Origin: Astrocystis sublimbata
Taxonomy: Eukaryota; Ascomycota; Sordariomycetes; Xylariales; Xylariaceae
Direction: 5' to 3'
NCBI GenBank assembly: GCA_022453515.1
Contig: JAJNNY010000004.1
Span: 248,001-312,000, forward strand
DNA: 64,000 nt
The notes beneath the pieces were generated by a model, which did not search any database, had not been told where the DNA came from, and worked only from the letters and a program-made list of their open reading frames with translations. Every line of letters begins with the position of its first letter. The stretch's first letter is position 1. Below are positions 10,627 to 22,090 of the stretch, piece after piece. The position numbers were made by a program, and so were the translations under genes.

Positions 10627-12400
10627 GATGGCGGTAGATCGCCTACAAGGCCGTACTTAGAATAATTGGATTGCTGTTCATGGAAACTAGAATGGTATCG
10701 CCGGACTAGTCGGTTTCAACCCTGACGTTTGGCGTAATCTTTCGATGTCCCACAGTACTCGTCCGGGCTCTCTCTCGGGTGAGGTTCTATGGGTGACGAT
10801 CGTAGCGATTCGGATTCTATTCCTTCTTTTTCTCTAACCAGATAATGCTGTTGTAGGCGGAGATAATGAAAAGAGGGCAAGGTAAGTAGGTAAGAATGGA
10901 CAGAACCTGATGTTAAACGAGCGAGTTCAGGAAGGTTTTGGGTATCACAAGAAACGATTAGAATGAAGATGGGGTTTGCTTAGATGTTTCGGATAGTTGG
11001 CTATGGAAAGACATCCAGAGGGAGCCAAGATAATGTCAGTAGAGCGTGGTCGCGTTTCTGGGAGCTGTCATCATGATTGGGCATGCCTTGTCTGCCCTCC
11101 ACCAATGAACGCTGTCGTGACCACCTGAAAAGCTCTTAACAATGAGGCGGCACCAGGGTTCGTATAATACGTCAGTCCAGTTAGGTTACCAAAGATGTCG
11201 CCCACAAGTGGAACGGTTCTCAGCAGTCATGATAATCTTGGAAGAGTCATTGCGGGAGGAGAGTGTCACAAGGGGGGCCACGTCGGGTGTGCAGCGTACT
11301 TCAGACATTAAAAGGGAAAAAAATAGCCAAAACTTGATCCCTTCAGAAAGCAGCGGACAGCATGTTCAACGAAAATTATGTGGTGGTCGTGGTAGTGGGG
11401 GACTCTCTGGCTAGGGCCTAAGTAGAGAAAGCCTCGATGTAGACCAAGCATTGTAAGTACCAGGTGAGGAAGTCCAAGCGGAACAGGGGAGGGGTGTGAA
11501 AAACAAAATGGTGTATCCAAACATTGTAGTGTGGATCCAGTTCCAGTCTAGAAAGCAGTTATTATGTGTCGGTCAAGTATTATTATAACATCAGTCGGGT
11601 TGATGGAAGGCATTGTTGCGTAGCGTACCACTCAATGGACTAATTGCAAGAGGCATCACGCTACTGGACGAACATTGTGCGAGTCGGTGAGACAGAACAC
11701 CACCACCTGGGGCGGCAGCTCTGGGTGAGATGATAGATTCGACGAGCACAATGCGATTTACGACGCCAGTCTGCCAGTGTTTCTCGAAGGCGAGGAGAGC
11801 GTTAGAACATCATGGCTGGACACCCACGAGCCCATTAACTGGGGCCTGATGACATGGCCACGAAAGCATGCATGAGCTCGCAGAGAACAATTCACCGGCT
11901 GGCACACTAGATACTTGTACAGTGGCAGGATAATGACGCAACCTGGAGCGGCGAACCGAGAAAACGACGCGGAAACCAAACGAACGAACGAGGTACCTAC
12001 CTGCCGCGCGTGTGCCAGTGGTCCTGGGCCTCCATGAACGTCTGGACCGGGACAGGGATAGCACCGGGAAGGCATCAAGGAGCTGCCCTGAAGTTTGGAC
12101 ACGACAGCAAGAACCAGGATAGATACTGTGTGTCTACATCGAAGAGCACTAGGCCCGGTCGGTAGGTCGAGCACTACACGGTGCTACTACGCACAGAGCT
12201 ATCCACGATTCGAAAACATTGGACGAGCCCTCATCCTGCGGCAGGGTGGGCAGCACAAGGCTTATGAGAGGAGACGATGTTCGGGGGAGTTACATCAGTC
12301 GAACGATGAGTTAGTTCTAGAGGTCCCAGTAAACAGATCTAGTGGCGGTGGCTGCTGCCATGAAACTCCTTGGTAAGTGGATACGATGAAACCAGCAACC

Positions 12401-13534
12401 CTAGGTGCCTAGGTACCGCATGCTAGGAATGCTAGGTATGCTGGTGCTGCTGATGTGCATGGCGGATATGGCTTGGCTGGTGCTGACGACGATGATGCTG
12501 GCCGGCCAGGCGCTGCCGTGCCGGAGCGTGACTACGGCCTCATCCAACCTAGGCGTGTGGCTGCGTAGGGCGAACGAAGAGGGAAGAAACAACGGATTGC
12601 TACGAATGAACCCGTGAGTTTTATTTGCAGTTCGCTGAGCTGTGCGTGCTGCGGACGGGATGTGTATGTGTGTGTGTGGGGGGGAGAAGGGGGGGTCACA
12701 GTAGTAGTAGGTAGCAGCGGCAGCGGCAGCGGCAGCAGCAGCTCGTTTGCGCGCCTGTGCCTGTCTGTGCCTGTCTCTGTGGTCAGTATATCCTGGCACA
12801 GAGACAGCTACTTGTAGATTAGTTGCGTGGGCTGCGTGGGCGGCGCGCATGGCTAGGCGGGTGGGTGTGTGTGGGTGGTGAGATCGGAGAGCGTTAACCG
12901 TAGAAGCCAACTGTTTGGCGGTAGTGCTTTGGCCCTCGACCGTTCTCGCAAATAATCCCCGCCCGGCAACTTGTCCGGCACAATGTACATTGTCTGATTT
13001 GTCTGATCTGCCAACCCGCTGCGCCGTCATGGACAAGCCTTTGTTCCCTCGCGCGCGGGAAACGGGGCTTTTCTTGAACGTGATGTCTGTGCGGGCCTCA
13101 TCTAGATAGCGTTCAGCCCATCTCGCCCAACTCAGATGACACAATGCCGGTGGGACGAGCTCTGTCTCAATCTCGACAATGCTTGCTTGCCTGCCAGTCG
13201 GGCCCGTGGAGTCACCCTGGAGTGAGTCCGGTCCATACAAGAATGCCCGCAGCAGCAGCAGCAAGGTGACAGACAAACTGACAGACATATAGCCAGCCAA
13301 CCAACCAGATAGATGCCAGAGTGCCAGAGACGAGACAAGCCATACAATCCGTTCATGCCCGGTTGCTGGGAATGCGTCTTGGGCTGGAAATGAACTGGCG
13401 GTCAGTTCAATGCACACCAGAAACACAACACGCGTGCGCAACTTGTCAAGGAGGTACCCATCCCTCATGCAGTACTCAAAGTGGCAAGCCTGCCTGTGCT
13501 CGCCTGTCTGTCTCTCCCAACTGCCATGAACCAT
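12401..13534 (-). CDS. possible orphan open reading frame, 377 residues
   Basis: An ATG-initiated frame with no interruption, unusually long for a spacer. It has no domain I can name. A hydrophobic stretch occurs near residues 65-100, and a run of alanines followed by TYYYC comes from translating the CAG/CGG and GTA repeats at 12699-12742. Composition is uneven and rich in serine, arginine and histidine. The gene may be a lineage-specific product, or the frame may simply be kept open by GC-rich, repeat-laden DNA. I lean to the second. Confidence 0.15.
   Translation of the reverse strand: MVHGSWERQTGEHRQACHFEYCMRDGYLLDKLRTRVVFLVCIELTASSFPAQDAFPATGHERIVWLVSSLALWHLSGWLAGYMSVSLSVTLLLLLRAFLYGPDSLQGDSTGPTGRQASIVEIETELVPPALCHLSWARWAERYLDEARTDITFKKSPVSRARGNKGLSMTAQRVGRSDKSDNVHCAGQVAGRGLFARTVEGQSTTAKQLASTVNALRSHHPHTPTRLAMRAAHAAHATNLQVAVSVPGYTDHRDRHRQAQARKRAAAAAAAAAATYYYCDPPFSPPHTHIHIPSAARTAQRTANKTHGFIRSNPLFLPSSFALRSHTPRLDEAVVTLRHGSAWPASIIVVSTSQAISAMHISSTSIPSIPSMRYLGT
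12713..12742 (+). repeat. CAG/CGG triplet repeat
   Basis: About ten alternating AGC/GGC triplets directly follow a GTAGTAGTA run. Simple-sequence repeat in non-conserved DNA. Confidence 0.85.
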
Positions 13535-16240
13535 GATCGACCTGGCTTATGCGGACGCGGATTGTATTTAGGAAAAGCCCGCACCGGGGCCCCATCCGCG
13601 TACATGATTCCTGTGCCTGACAACTGCACGCGCACTAGCAAGCACTGCGGCTTGACCTGCTACCTAGCTGTGTACTTGGCTGTGTGTCCCAGTTCCCCAG
13701 TCTCGCCAGGTACCGTCCAGGGATGGAGGGATGGGGAGTGCCGCCACCTCGAGACTACCTGCCGACCTGCCTGCTCGCCTGGCCTACGGGTTGGTTACGT
13801 GGGAGTGGGAAGCAGAGAACTGTGGGTTGCATTATCCAGGGTCTGAACGGGATGCGTAACAGGGGAGACGATGCCGGTAATGGCTAGCCTAGCGCGAACA
13901 GAATGTGCGATAGGGCCCGCAGGGCTGGTGGTGGTTTCTGGCTGGTGTCTTCGTACGATTATTGCAGCGAGCCAAGCCACCAAGGGAGTGCTCAGATCTT
14001 GCTAGAGTGCCTTGCAGCTCCAACAAGGATCTCATTTAAAGCTTCGTTCATCCAAGTAGTGAGGCCCCTCCAACACCTGTTCTTGTGCTTGCGTACCCGA
14101 AAATAGTGCAGTGATCGAAACATATGACAAGGGTAGATGGTTGATCGTCGGCCGGCTTATTTGGCTGTTGCTGCCCGAGCGAGACGGATGATCACCAACC
14201 CTATCGTTCCGTTTGCGAAATGCTTATAATTATCTACCAGGATGGCCACCTCCCGAGTGACAAACGCCAGCAGTGGTTCCCAAGTGGTTCACGACTTCTC
14301 CAGGCCTCGGAGGATCCGGAAATGCCGAAGAGGGATGAACTACCACCAGGGACGAGCGCCCTCTCGCCGTTCGTGCTCTTACCTGTTTGAGGGCATGATT
14401 GCGAAATGCCCAGAGGAACATACCAAGCATATCGTCAAGTGTCTCATAGATACGTCTTATCCCATGCTGACTACAGCACCTTTTGGTGATGCAAACCTTG
14501 AAGAATCAACCATCTCAGAGACGAAGTCGTAACACTGCGTGTGACATGAGGTCAAATGGTGTAAGGCAATGCTCCTTTCGCTCATCGTGTGTTCTACTGC
14601 AGGACAATAGTCTGTCGGAATCCGACCAGTGAATCTTCAGACCATTCGATTGGGCTCATCCGCCCCCAAGTTTCTGGACGAGCCGCCGCCAACCACGACC
14701 GCGGCCCGGGCTGGGGTCCTCCGCCCTTCGTCCACTTATTTTTTTTTGTCTACCCACTCTTCAGCTGCGTTGGCCTTGCGTCGACTGCTGGACCTTGTAC
14801 CCTTGGTCATCGCGTTAACAACCTGCATACACTGGTACGATGGCTCAGCGATCTATGACCCAAACATGCCAAATTATGCCAAACCAGAACAATGTCACGT
14901 TGGCATTTATTCCGGCACTTGGACGTCAGGCTGCATATCCACTGCCTCGACTTGTTGTTTGTTCTATGCTTAACATTGTCTGAACGTATCGGATTGCGGC
15001 GGAGACTCTTGACCGTCTTTGATACCTGAAGACAGTCCGTGACATGGCCTGCCTAACGTCGATGTAGGTACACCTACCGGGACAAAACAAGGTGATAGGC
15101 GGCCACGATCCCAAGATTAGATCGGTTGACGACAGCGGATGCCCGTCTGTATGCATTTGGGCCAGAGGGCGGTGAACAGCCTGGCTACTGGCTAGGTAGA
15201 CAGACGTTGACCTTTCGTCAGTGGTAGCTATCTTGCACTGGAAATACCGGTAGATGTGCGACGATGTTAACAACCCACCGTCTTGGAAAGTGGCATCTGT
15301 GTAAGTGCCACTGGTGGCAACTAGACCAAGGTCAGGTGCTGTAGCGAAGGCGAAGGATAAGCAAGTCGCATCATGTTGTGTCTCTCTACACTCAAGAGAC
15401 GAACAGGCCATCGTGCAGGGGCGGGAAACCTCGCATCGAACGCCTCTTACTCATGGGCTAGTGGTGAAGGCAGCATAGTTGCGATATATCACCTGTCCAC
15501 TTGAACGAGTCATACCTGATCGGCTTTGCGACTTCACATCTGGTGGTTTGCTTGGCTGTGAAGTCATTGGCCCCAGTTTCCGTGTACCCCCGGGTCGCCA
15601 ACCCGCAAGCTGAGGCGCAATCCTATGGCGACAGCAGAGGTACCTAAATGAAAAAGCATTGTTGCATGTACGTGGCCCTGTCCGCGATAGAGACATGCGG
15701 CAGCTTGGACAAGCGAGGCGTGTCGGTATCCGTCCTCATCGCATCAACCTGGCGCAATCTCAACGCGTAAGCTACATGTGTCTCTCGATCCTGCGAGAAG
15801 GTTGTCGTGTAGCAACCGAATTGGATTCTCAAGCAACAATGCAAACGGCGACACCCAATGAAAGCAGTGCTTCGTTGGTGGTGACACGCACGGCAGACGG
15901 AAGGATCTCGGCACCCGGGGTCCATGAACGGGTTTCTGTAAGTGCAGATCGGCAGCCATCCATATCCATCACCATCACCTGCACGCAACAGAGGCAAGAG
16001 AGGCGTGCAGGTACACGATGCAGATGCAGACAGGAAACTAGTGCCGAGGGATGGACCACGAGGCTATGAAACAGGCTCTGTTTGTTGTTAGTGTGGCAAG
16101 CAGGGAGAACGAAGTGTCAAACAAAGTGCCGTGGGCGCGGCGGGAGCACGCAGCACGCAGCACGAAGGGAGGGCATTCAGATCCAAGTTGGCCGTGGTAC
16201 TCTATACCCAGCCCGGCATCTGCTCTGGGGGTCTGGATGA

Positions 16241-16268
16241 CTGGGTGTCTGGGTGTCTGGGTGTCTGG
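16241..16268 (+). repeat. 8-bp minisatellite CTGGGTGT
   Basis: Three and a half exact tandem copies of CTGGGTGT, preceded by a diverged copy. It lies in the spacer about 750 bp upstream of tubulin cofactor B. Confidence 0.9.
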
Positions 16269-17021
16269 TTTGTGTAAGTAATTCCGACATGTAACCAACC
16301 TTAAACTGATGTTACCTAAGGTTAATTAATCCATCAACCTGTATTGGAGGGTGAGTGGGTTAAGCGAGTGGATGCCTGGATGCGTAGACTTGACTCGTGC
16401 ACAACCTCAATTGCGCGCTTGTTGTGGCTGACAGTCGGGACAGTGGGCCTGTGGCTCAGGCCTAGATACGGGGGTACAGTGTGCTCGGCCGGGAGGTACC
16501 TTGGTACCTTGGGTAGGTAGATGCCCAAGTGGCTGCTCGCTAGATTACCTAACCTGAGCTAGTGCCACAGGAGAAATTAAAGGCACGGCCACAGGAGCCC
16601 AGCCCAGTGATACCCGAAGCACCTAACCTAACAAAACCATCGTGGCCAGGCGGAAGCACCCTCGGCACCGTACCATCGCGAACGAGCGCAGTAGCCTGAG
16701 ACTTGGGCTGCTGTACACTAAGAGTCCACTTCAACCGTATCCCAAGGAGCTAGAATATTCTAGCTACCTAGGAGGACTCGAGTTCAGGCTAGGTTATCCC
16801 GTTCAGCCCAAGCCATCAGCCCTACGTGGCACACGCCGCCTCAATCTTCTTCGTTGCAACATCTGGCAACCAAAAAGCAAGCAGGCGCAATCAAGGGCTA
16901 ATATACTAGACACACCCTTAGTCCTTCTTCTGGCTCCTAATCTGGCCACGTTCGTGTACAGTACACGAGATTATCTCACATCCCTTCCCCTTGTCCGTTT
17001 GTGACGGTGAGCCCGGTAGCC

Positions 17022-17862
17022 ATGGCAGACGTCCCACTTCTAGTCGTCTCGGAGAATTCCTCCTCCGAACGACGAATCACTCCCTCGTGGTCAATAAGTC
17101 AGCTGAAGAGCAAACTTGAGCCCGTCACTGGCATACCACCGTCGTGCCAACGTCTCAAACTGAAGACCTCGGCCAATGATGCCATCGCCATCGAGGCAGC
17201 TGACGAGGATCTCAAGCTTCTGTCTGACTTCCCCTTGGCTCCCTATGCCGAAATACAGGTATGGTACTTCCTCGGTATTCTACTGCATGTCCCGCTTGCT
17301 TGACAGCTTATTCTCGGCAACATATTGCAACTGAACGACAAATGAGACAAGTGTGGACGCTAACGCGGCCAAGATTACTGATACGCGGCCGCCTGGCGCC
17401 AGGCTGAACTTCAACGATACCTCTGGAGTTGAGAAATATGTCATGCCTGTTGAAGACTATGAGAAGAAAACGGATTCGGTCCTAGCCTGGAAGAAGGCTG
17501 AGAGGCTTGGTCGGTTCAACCCTGATGCCCCTAGCCTCGAAAAGGCCAAACTTGATGCAAACGAGTATGAGGTCAAAAGCCGAGGCATCGAGGTTGGGAA
17601 AAGGTGTAGACTAGGTGGCGACGATACCCGCAGAGGTGAGATCAAGTTTGTTGGCGAAGTCAAGGAGATACCTGGCACCTTGGGCGCTTGGGTCGGTGTT
17701 CATCTTGATGAGCCGGTTGGGAAGAATGACGGTAGCATAGGAGGCACGCGATATTGGGGACCAGAGTCGTCTCTCAAGCACGGTGTCTTCGTCAGACCGG
17801 AAAGGGTTGAGGTTGGTGATTGGCCGGCTTTTGACGACCTAGAGGATATGGAGGAAATATAG
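17022..17862 (+). CDS. tubulin-folding cofactor B (CAP-Gly protein, Alf1/TBCB)
   Basis: Two exons (17022-17258, 17374-17862) give 241 residues, normal for the family. The protein helps cofactor E handle alpha-tubulin in the cytoplasm. The N-terminal 79 residues form a ubiquitin-like domain. DTRPPGARLNFND and VEKYVMP follow, then a charged helix and a CAP-Gly domain from about 153 to 229 with GAWVGVHLDEP and the signature GKNDG (195-199). The C-terminus DMEEI resembles the acidic tail that binds CAP-Gly domains. The acceptor at 17373 was chosen because it follows a GCTAAC branch site and fuses AEIQ to ITDTRPP in phase; an earlier AG at 17351 breaks the frame. The frame upstream of 17022 has no ATG. 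Confidence 0.92.
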
Positions 17863-20800
17863 TTTACTCGTTACCTAGTATCTATAGACCCCATCCTCCT
17901 AGATAAACTGCATCGTAATTACAGTGTATGCGTCCAAGCTCGACCTTCTCTCCATTGCGGTCATTGTCTCTCATATCTAGGCACAACATCTCACGTAATT
18001 ACCGTCTACGTGATCTTGAGTTTCCTTGAGCCCCATGGATTCACTTCTCTAGCCACGCCATCTGCACGTCGGCTAAGGTAGTTTTAATTTCGGCTCACGA
18101 TGGCGAGGCAAATGCATAAGCAGCTCTTACTCTAGACGGCTATCAAACTCTCCAACCATTTTCGCGACATGATCATTCTACTTACCGCTTGCACTGATGA
18201 AGAAGAGACGGACCTATTTATGGTGGCGTGATGTGTAGCAAACTGTACTTAAGGTACCAGCTTTATTATGTTGTGCAACTTAATAGGCCTTATAGCCCTT
18301 TAATAACCACTCAATACCGAATGTTCCTTCAGGACGAATAGGGCTCTGCTGGCGTGTAGAACATAAGACATTCTGATCAGTAATCACACCGGGCCGGTCT
18401 TCCTGGCTTCAAAATAAGCAAGCCACGATGGAGGTATATCAGAGAAAATATCTGTCATTTGTGAATAATCGAATGTCACTCTTCGTCAGCTCGTCGCCGC
18501 CGCCGAAGGATCGCGTGCGCCAGCCAGTGTTACACACCGAGATCCCGAACCTGCCGGGGGACCAATGAACAAACACTCACACATGTTGTGTGAGGAGATG
18601 TCGAGGTTCATTCAAGGATTGCGAGGATCGCGACCCCATGCAGGCGAACAGCCTTTGTATCTCTTTATGATACTCGGTGAGCGCCATTGCACCTGCCCTG
18701 GGCAGGCTGGCAAACAGCTTACGTACGCAAATTGGCTGACAAGCGACATGAAGGTATCACAACAAGCCAACCTAGCGATTGTACTACTCTTTAGGTGAGA
18801 TAGGCGATTCCTCCTGCATCAGTAAGTTCGACAAGTAGGCAATATTGGAGGCCTCGGCGTCAATTAGTCTGAAACGCCGTACTTTCAAGAACGTGTACAA
18901 AATTGACAAACATGCCAATACCTAGCGTCTCTCGTGTCGACGATGCTGCTCGTCTGACCTCACCTACTACTGGAAGACCGAGAACGCCGAAGGGATGATA
19001 ATGACTAGGTAGCTATGGAACCTACACCCACAGCACGGAAGAGTTGAGCAATCTGTGACTAACGGGACGCAGTATATATGATACCAGAGTAGACTGTTAG
19101 CTGTTCTACCTAGGTATCTCTAGGGATCCCTTAGCCAACTCCCCAAACAGAGGGATGAACAGATCAGGCGAACCAGATGATACGCAAACCAGCCCAGCTT
19201 CTTCTCATGCCCACCTACGTACATAGCACTGCATGCCTGGCTGCTCGAATGAACTGTGGTCGGGGCGTCCGTTCGATATTTATTCACGCCAAGGCAAGCC
19301 GACGAGACTTGTCACGAACCAGTTTCGCCGAGTTTCTCTGCGACACACACCATTTGGCCGAACTGAACTGTTGTGATAATTAACCTCAGATGCTTATACT
19401 TACCTGAGGTTGAGAATTGGGTCGACTTGGCGACGAACCGACCATGGAAAATTCGATGCCGCGCATGTTTCACAGCTAGGGCCAACAGTTTAATCCCCCC
19501 TAGCGTGCGGCTTTCTCTGCCTGAGGGATCACTGCTTGACAACGGCGCCACATGTACCAACTGTTCGGCTGGTATGAGGATAGGGATGATCTGTTTTCCT
19601 CGACACGAAAAGGCTCTGCGGAACGAACAATACTTATAACAGCACTTCAGTCATATGATTTAGCTTCCTTGGGGAACCTTCCACCTGACAGAGGGGCGGC
19701 GGCGGCGTTTCAAACACCGTCGGTCTCGGAAGGGATCTGAAGCAGGCTTGTGGTTCATGCTGTCTGGTCCTATCCGGACTCCGAAGCATGGGCGTCCCCA
19801 GGGAGGTAAGTAGTGATACACAGAGCCGCATGGCAGGGTGTTACGGTGACGACGTGTACTGGTACAGAATGGCAATAGACAGCGGGCAATGGACTCGGCA
19901 TAAGAGAATCAAAAGCCGTCTCGCTCTCGGGCCAATCGAGGGGAGTTTTAATAGGTGCGAAGTTCCGGACGTCTTAGCCAGTTGGTATGTTGTCAATGGT
20001 TCTTTCTGCAATGTTGCCCGTATTCCTGAGGGCATCGGCCGCCTTTGCCACCCTCTACGTACCTCACCGTCATGGATTCATTACCTATCATACCTAGGTA
20101 AGGCATCTACCTACTCTTTGTTGGGTCAGCCGTCGAACGAGACAAGAAATGAAATACACCACTTGCATGGAAGGTTTGGTCGGAACGTCACTGCATGTAT
20201 GTAGTCAGTCATATGCAGTGGTCTTACTACATCGGCGTTCTTTGTGTGTATGCATTAGGCTCCTGCCGGTCTTCCTCCAGCAAGCCAACAATAGCGGCCA
20301 CGATCGATGTGCAGTTTCCATTGGGTAGAGTGCATTTGCTACTGCTTTTGAGGATGACATCTCGTGGCGCAGTCTTCCCTTTCCCACCGGCCATTGGCGA
20401 TGATTCCAAATCATCAACGTCTTAGCAAGCCAAGTGCACACAGCAGTACTGGGCGAGCTGGGCAACTGGGCAATTCTGACACCAGCGCTGAATTGCAAAT
20501 CTCGACCTACAACCCCTGTCACCTGTATAATGCTGCTACTAGCACGACTATGTAGATACAGTAGTAGTAGGTCGTCGGCGGAGACGGCGTGTGTGGCACG
20601 CCTGGAGGAACGGCACACACCCGCTTTTGGCGCCTCTACAGCTCCCCCCGCAGGATAGGTCCTGAGCTCTGGTATCCGATGCTGACCAGGTATGTACCTT
20701 CATAAGTGGTACATGGCGATTGAAGTTACACTTCCCAATCAACCACCGTTCTGAGAAGATAGTGCAGCGGGCATCAAAAGGCGCCATATTGCAAGAGCAA

Positions 20801-20931
20801 CACAACACATACAGTAAGTAGTAACATGGAAAAGCAAATCTTGAATGATACCAAAGGGTGAAGGCAGAAAGAAAGAGGTGGTTCTGTAGGGACCTACCTG
20901 GCACCATTTGTTACGACTTACTTACCGAGGT

Positions 20932-20969
20932 ACATGTAGGTATAAATAAATAAACAAATACCTACATGT
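20932..20969. repeat. perfect 12-bp inverted repeat with AT-rich loop
   Basis: ACATGTAGGTAT (20932-20943) is the exact reverse complement of 20958-20969. The 14-nt loop is made of TAAA-type repeats. Further GTACC/GTAGG fragments flank it. Confidence 0.88.
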
Positions 20970-21796
20970 GGTACCTACATACACAGCCCCAGCTGAGCCA
21001 AGTCTCACCCGCGGCTGCCGTTCGATAGATGACCCCCACCCCTCGCCCCCCGACGCTAGTCTCTTTCTATCTGGAATATCATCCATGGCGAGATGGCGCG
21101 CATGGCTCGCTCGCATGGCAATCCACGAGCATCCATCCATGACGGAACATCCACCACCCCTGGCATCCATGACATCCATGGTGGCCTTGTGTGTCTCTTG
21201 GCCCGCTTGGCTTCACTCAGCAATTGATGGATGACATTTGATGACATTTGATGATTTGCCGTTGCGTTCTTTGTGCTGGAATGCCTACATAGCGGCCTGC
21301 CGTGACACGCTGGAGACTCGCCTTAATACTACTGCAAGTTACTAGTAGCAGTGGAAGACAGCGACCATCGCATCTCACACGACAATCCTGTAACATAGCG
21401 CATAGCAACCGCAGTCGTCGGTGGGGCTTCGTCGGAATCTCGAAACTCCCATCATCGACACGTCAAACACTGACCCGACCCGAAACCTCCATCTTTGTTG
21501 CGAGTGTCGCCGCACCCTGTACGGATAATCCATCCAATTTTGCAGGTCACAAGGCACAGGGCACAGGGCACAGGTTGCAATTCGCATTTGCCAATTACTA
21601 GCAATTGGCATCTTGCACCTTGCATTTCGCCCGTCGCAATCGTCCGCAATCCCCCTCGGGCCCGGATGCGACACGCCCTCCCTCCATCGAGTCTCGACAT
21701 CCCACATCCCACATCCACATCCACATCCAGCAACCCCTGGCGCCGCTCACGAACTCCCACACCTGTCACCACCAACCAACACACACCGAGCTGCCG

Positions 21797-21831
<35 letters not shown>

Positions 21832-21833
21832 AC
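21797..21833 (+). repeat. CAA triplet repeat in the RING gene leader
   Basis: A run of CAA with two ATC interruptions. It lies about 260 bp upstream of the RING protein start, in a stretch that is open in the frame of that protein and would read as glutamine-rich. Confidence 0.85.
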
Positions 21834-22090
21834 TCTACACCATACCGAGCCGTCCAAAACGAAACAGCCTCAACGCCTTTGCGCCTCGCAGCCCGCCGGT
21901 TGCAGCCGCATCTGCACCTGCGCCTGCGTTTGCGCCTGTGCCTGTGCCTGTGCATGCACCTGCATTCGCACTTGCATCGGCGCGCTCCTTTTCGCTACAG
22001 TTCGCCCCGGAGGCTGACCAGCGACCCTCTCTCCCATCCCGATCAACCATCAACCCGCATCACCTCGACGGCCGACGGCGGTTGCTGAGC

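Larger units (their letters stand above)
10627..17021. other. 6.4 kb divergent spacer, gene-poor
   Basis: This lies between the 5' ends of the MYB gene (-) and tubulin cofactor B (+). It includes TG and CAG/CGG simple repeats (12661-12742), an 8-bp minisatellite (16241-16268), several palindrome-like copies (12405-12440, 16494-16520) and one long minus-strand frame listed separately. No conserved protein or RNA gene was recognised. Part may be long leaders or non-coding transcripts. Confidence 0.5.
17863..22090. other. 4.2 kb spacer, no supported gene
   Basis: This is downstream of cofactor B and upstream of the RING gene. It contains palindrome-like copies (19110-19125, 20087-20100), a perfect hairpin (20932-20969) and short direct repeats (21545-21570, 21690-21735). 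Frames of up to 138 codons (19788-20204) show no familiar features. The last 500 bp read as a repeat-rich leader of the RING gene. Confidence 0.5.

Noticed and set aside
14926..15411. 161-codon minus-strand frame with a proper ATG
   Set aside because: Composition is erratic, no domain is visible and it stands alone in the gene-poor spacer; chance is more likely.
19788..20204. 138-codon plus-strand frame
   Set aside because: No recognisable motif and no joining exons; the region has palindrome-like repeats typical of spacers.
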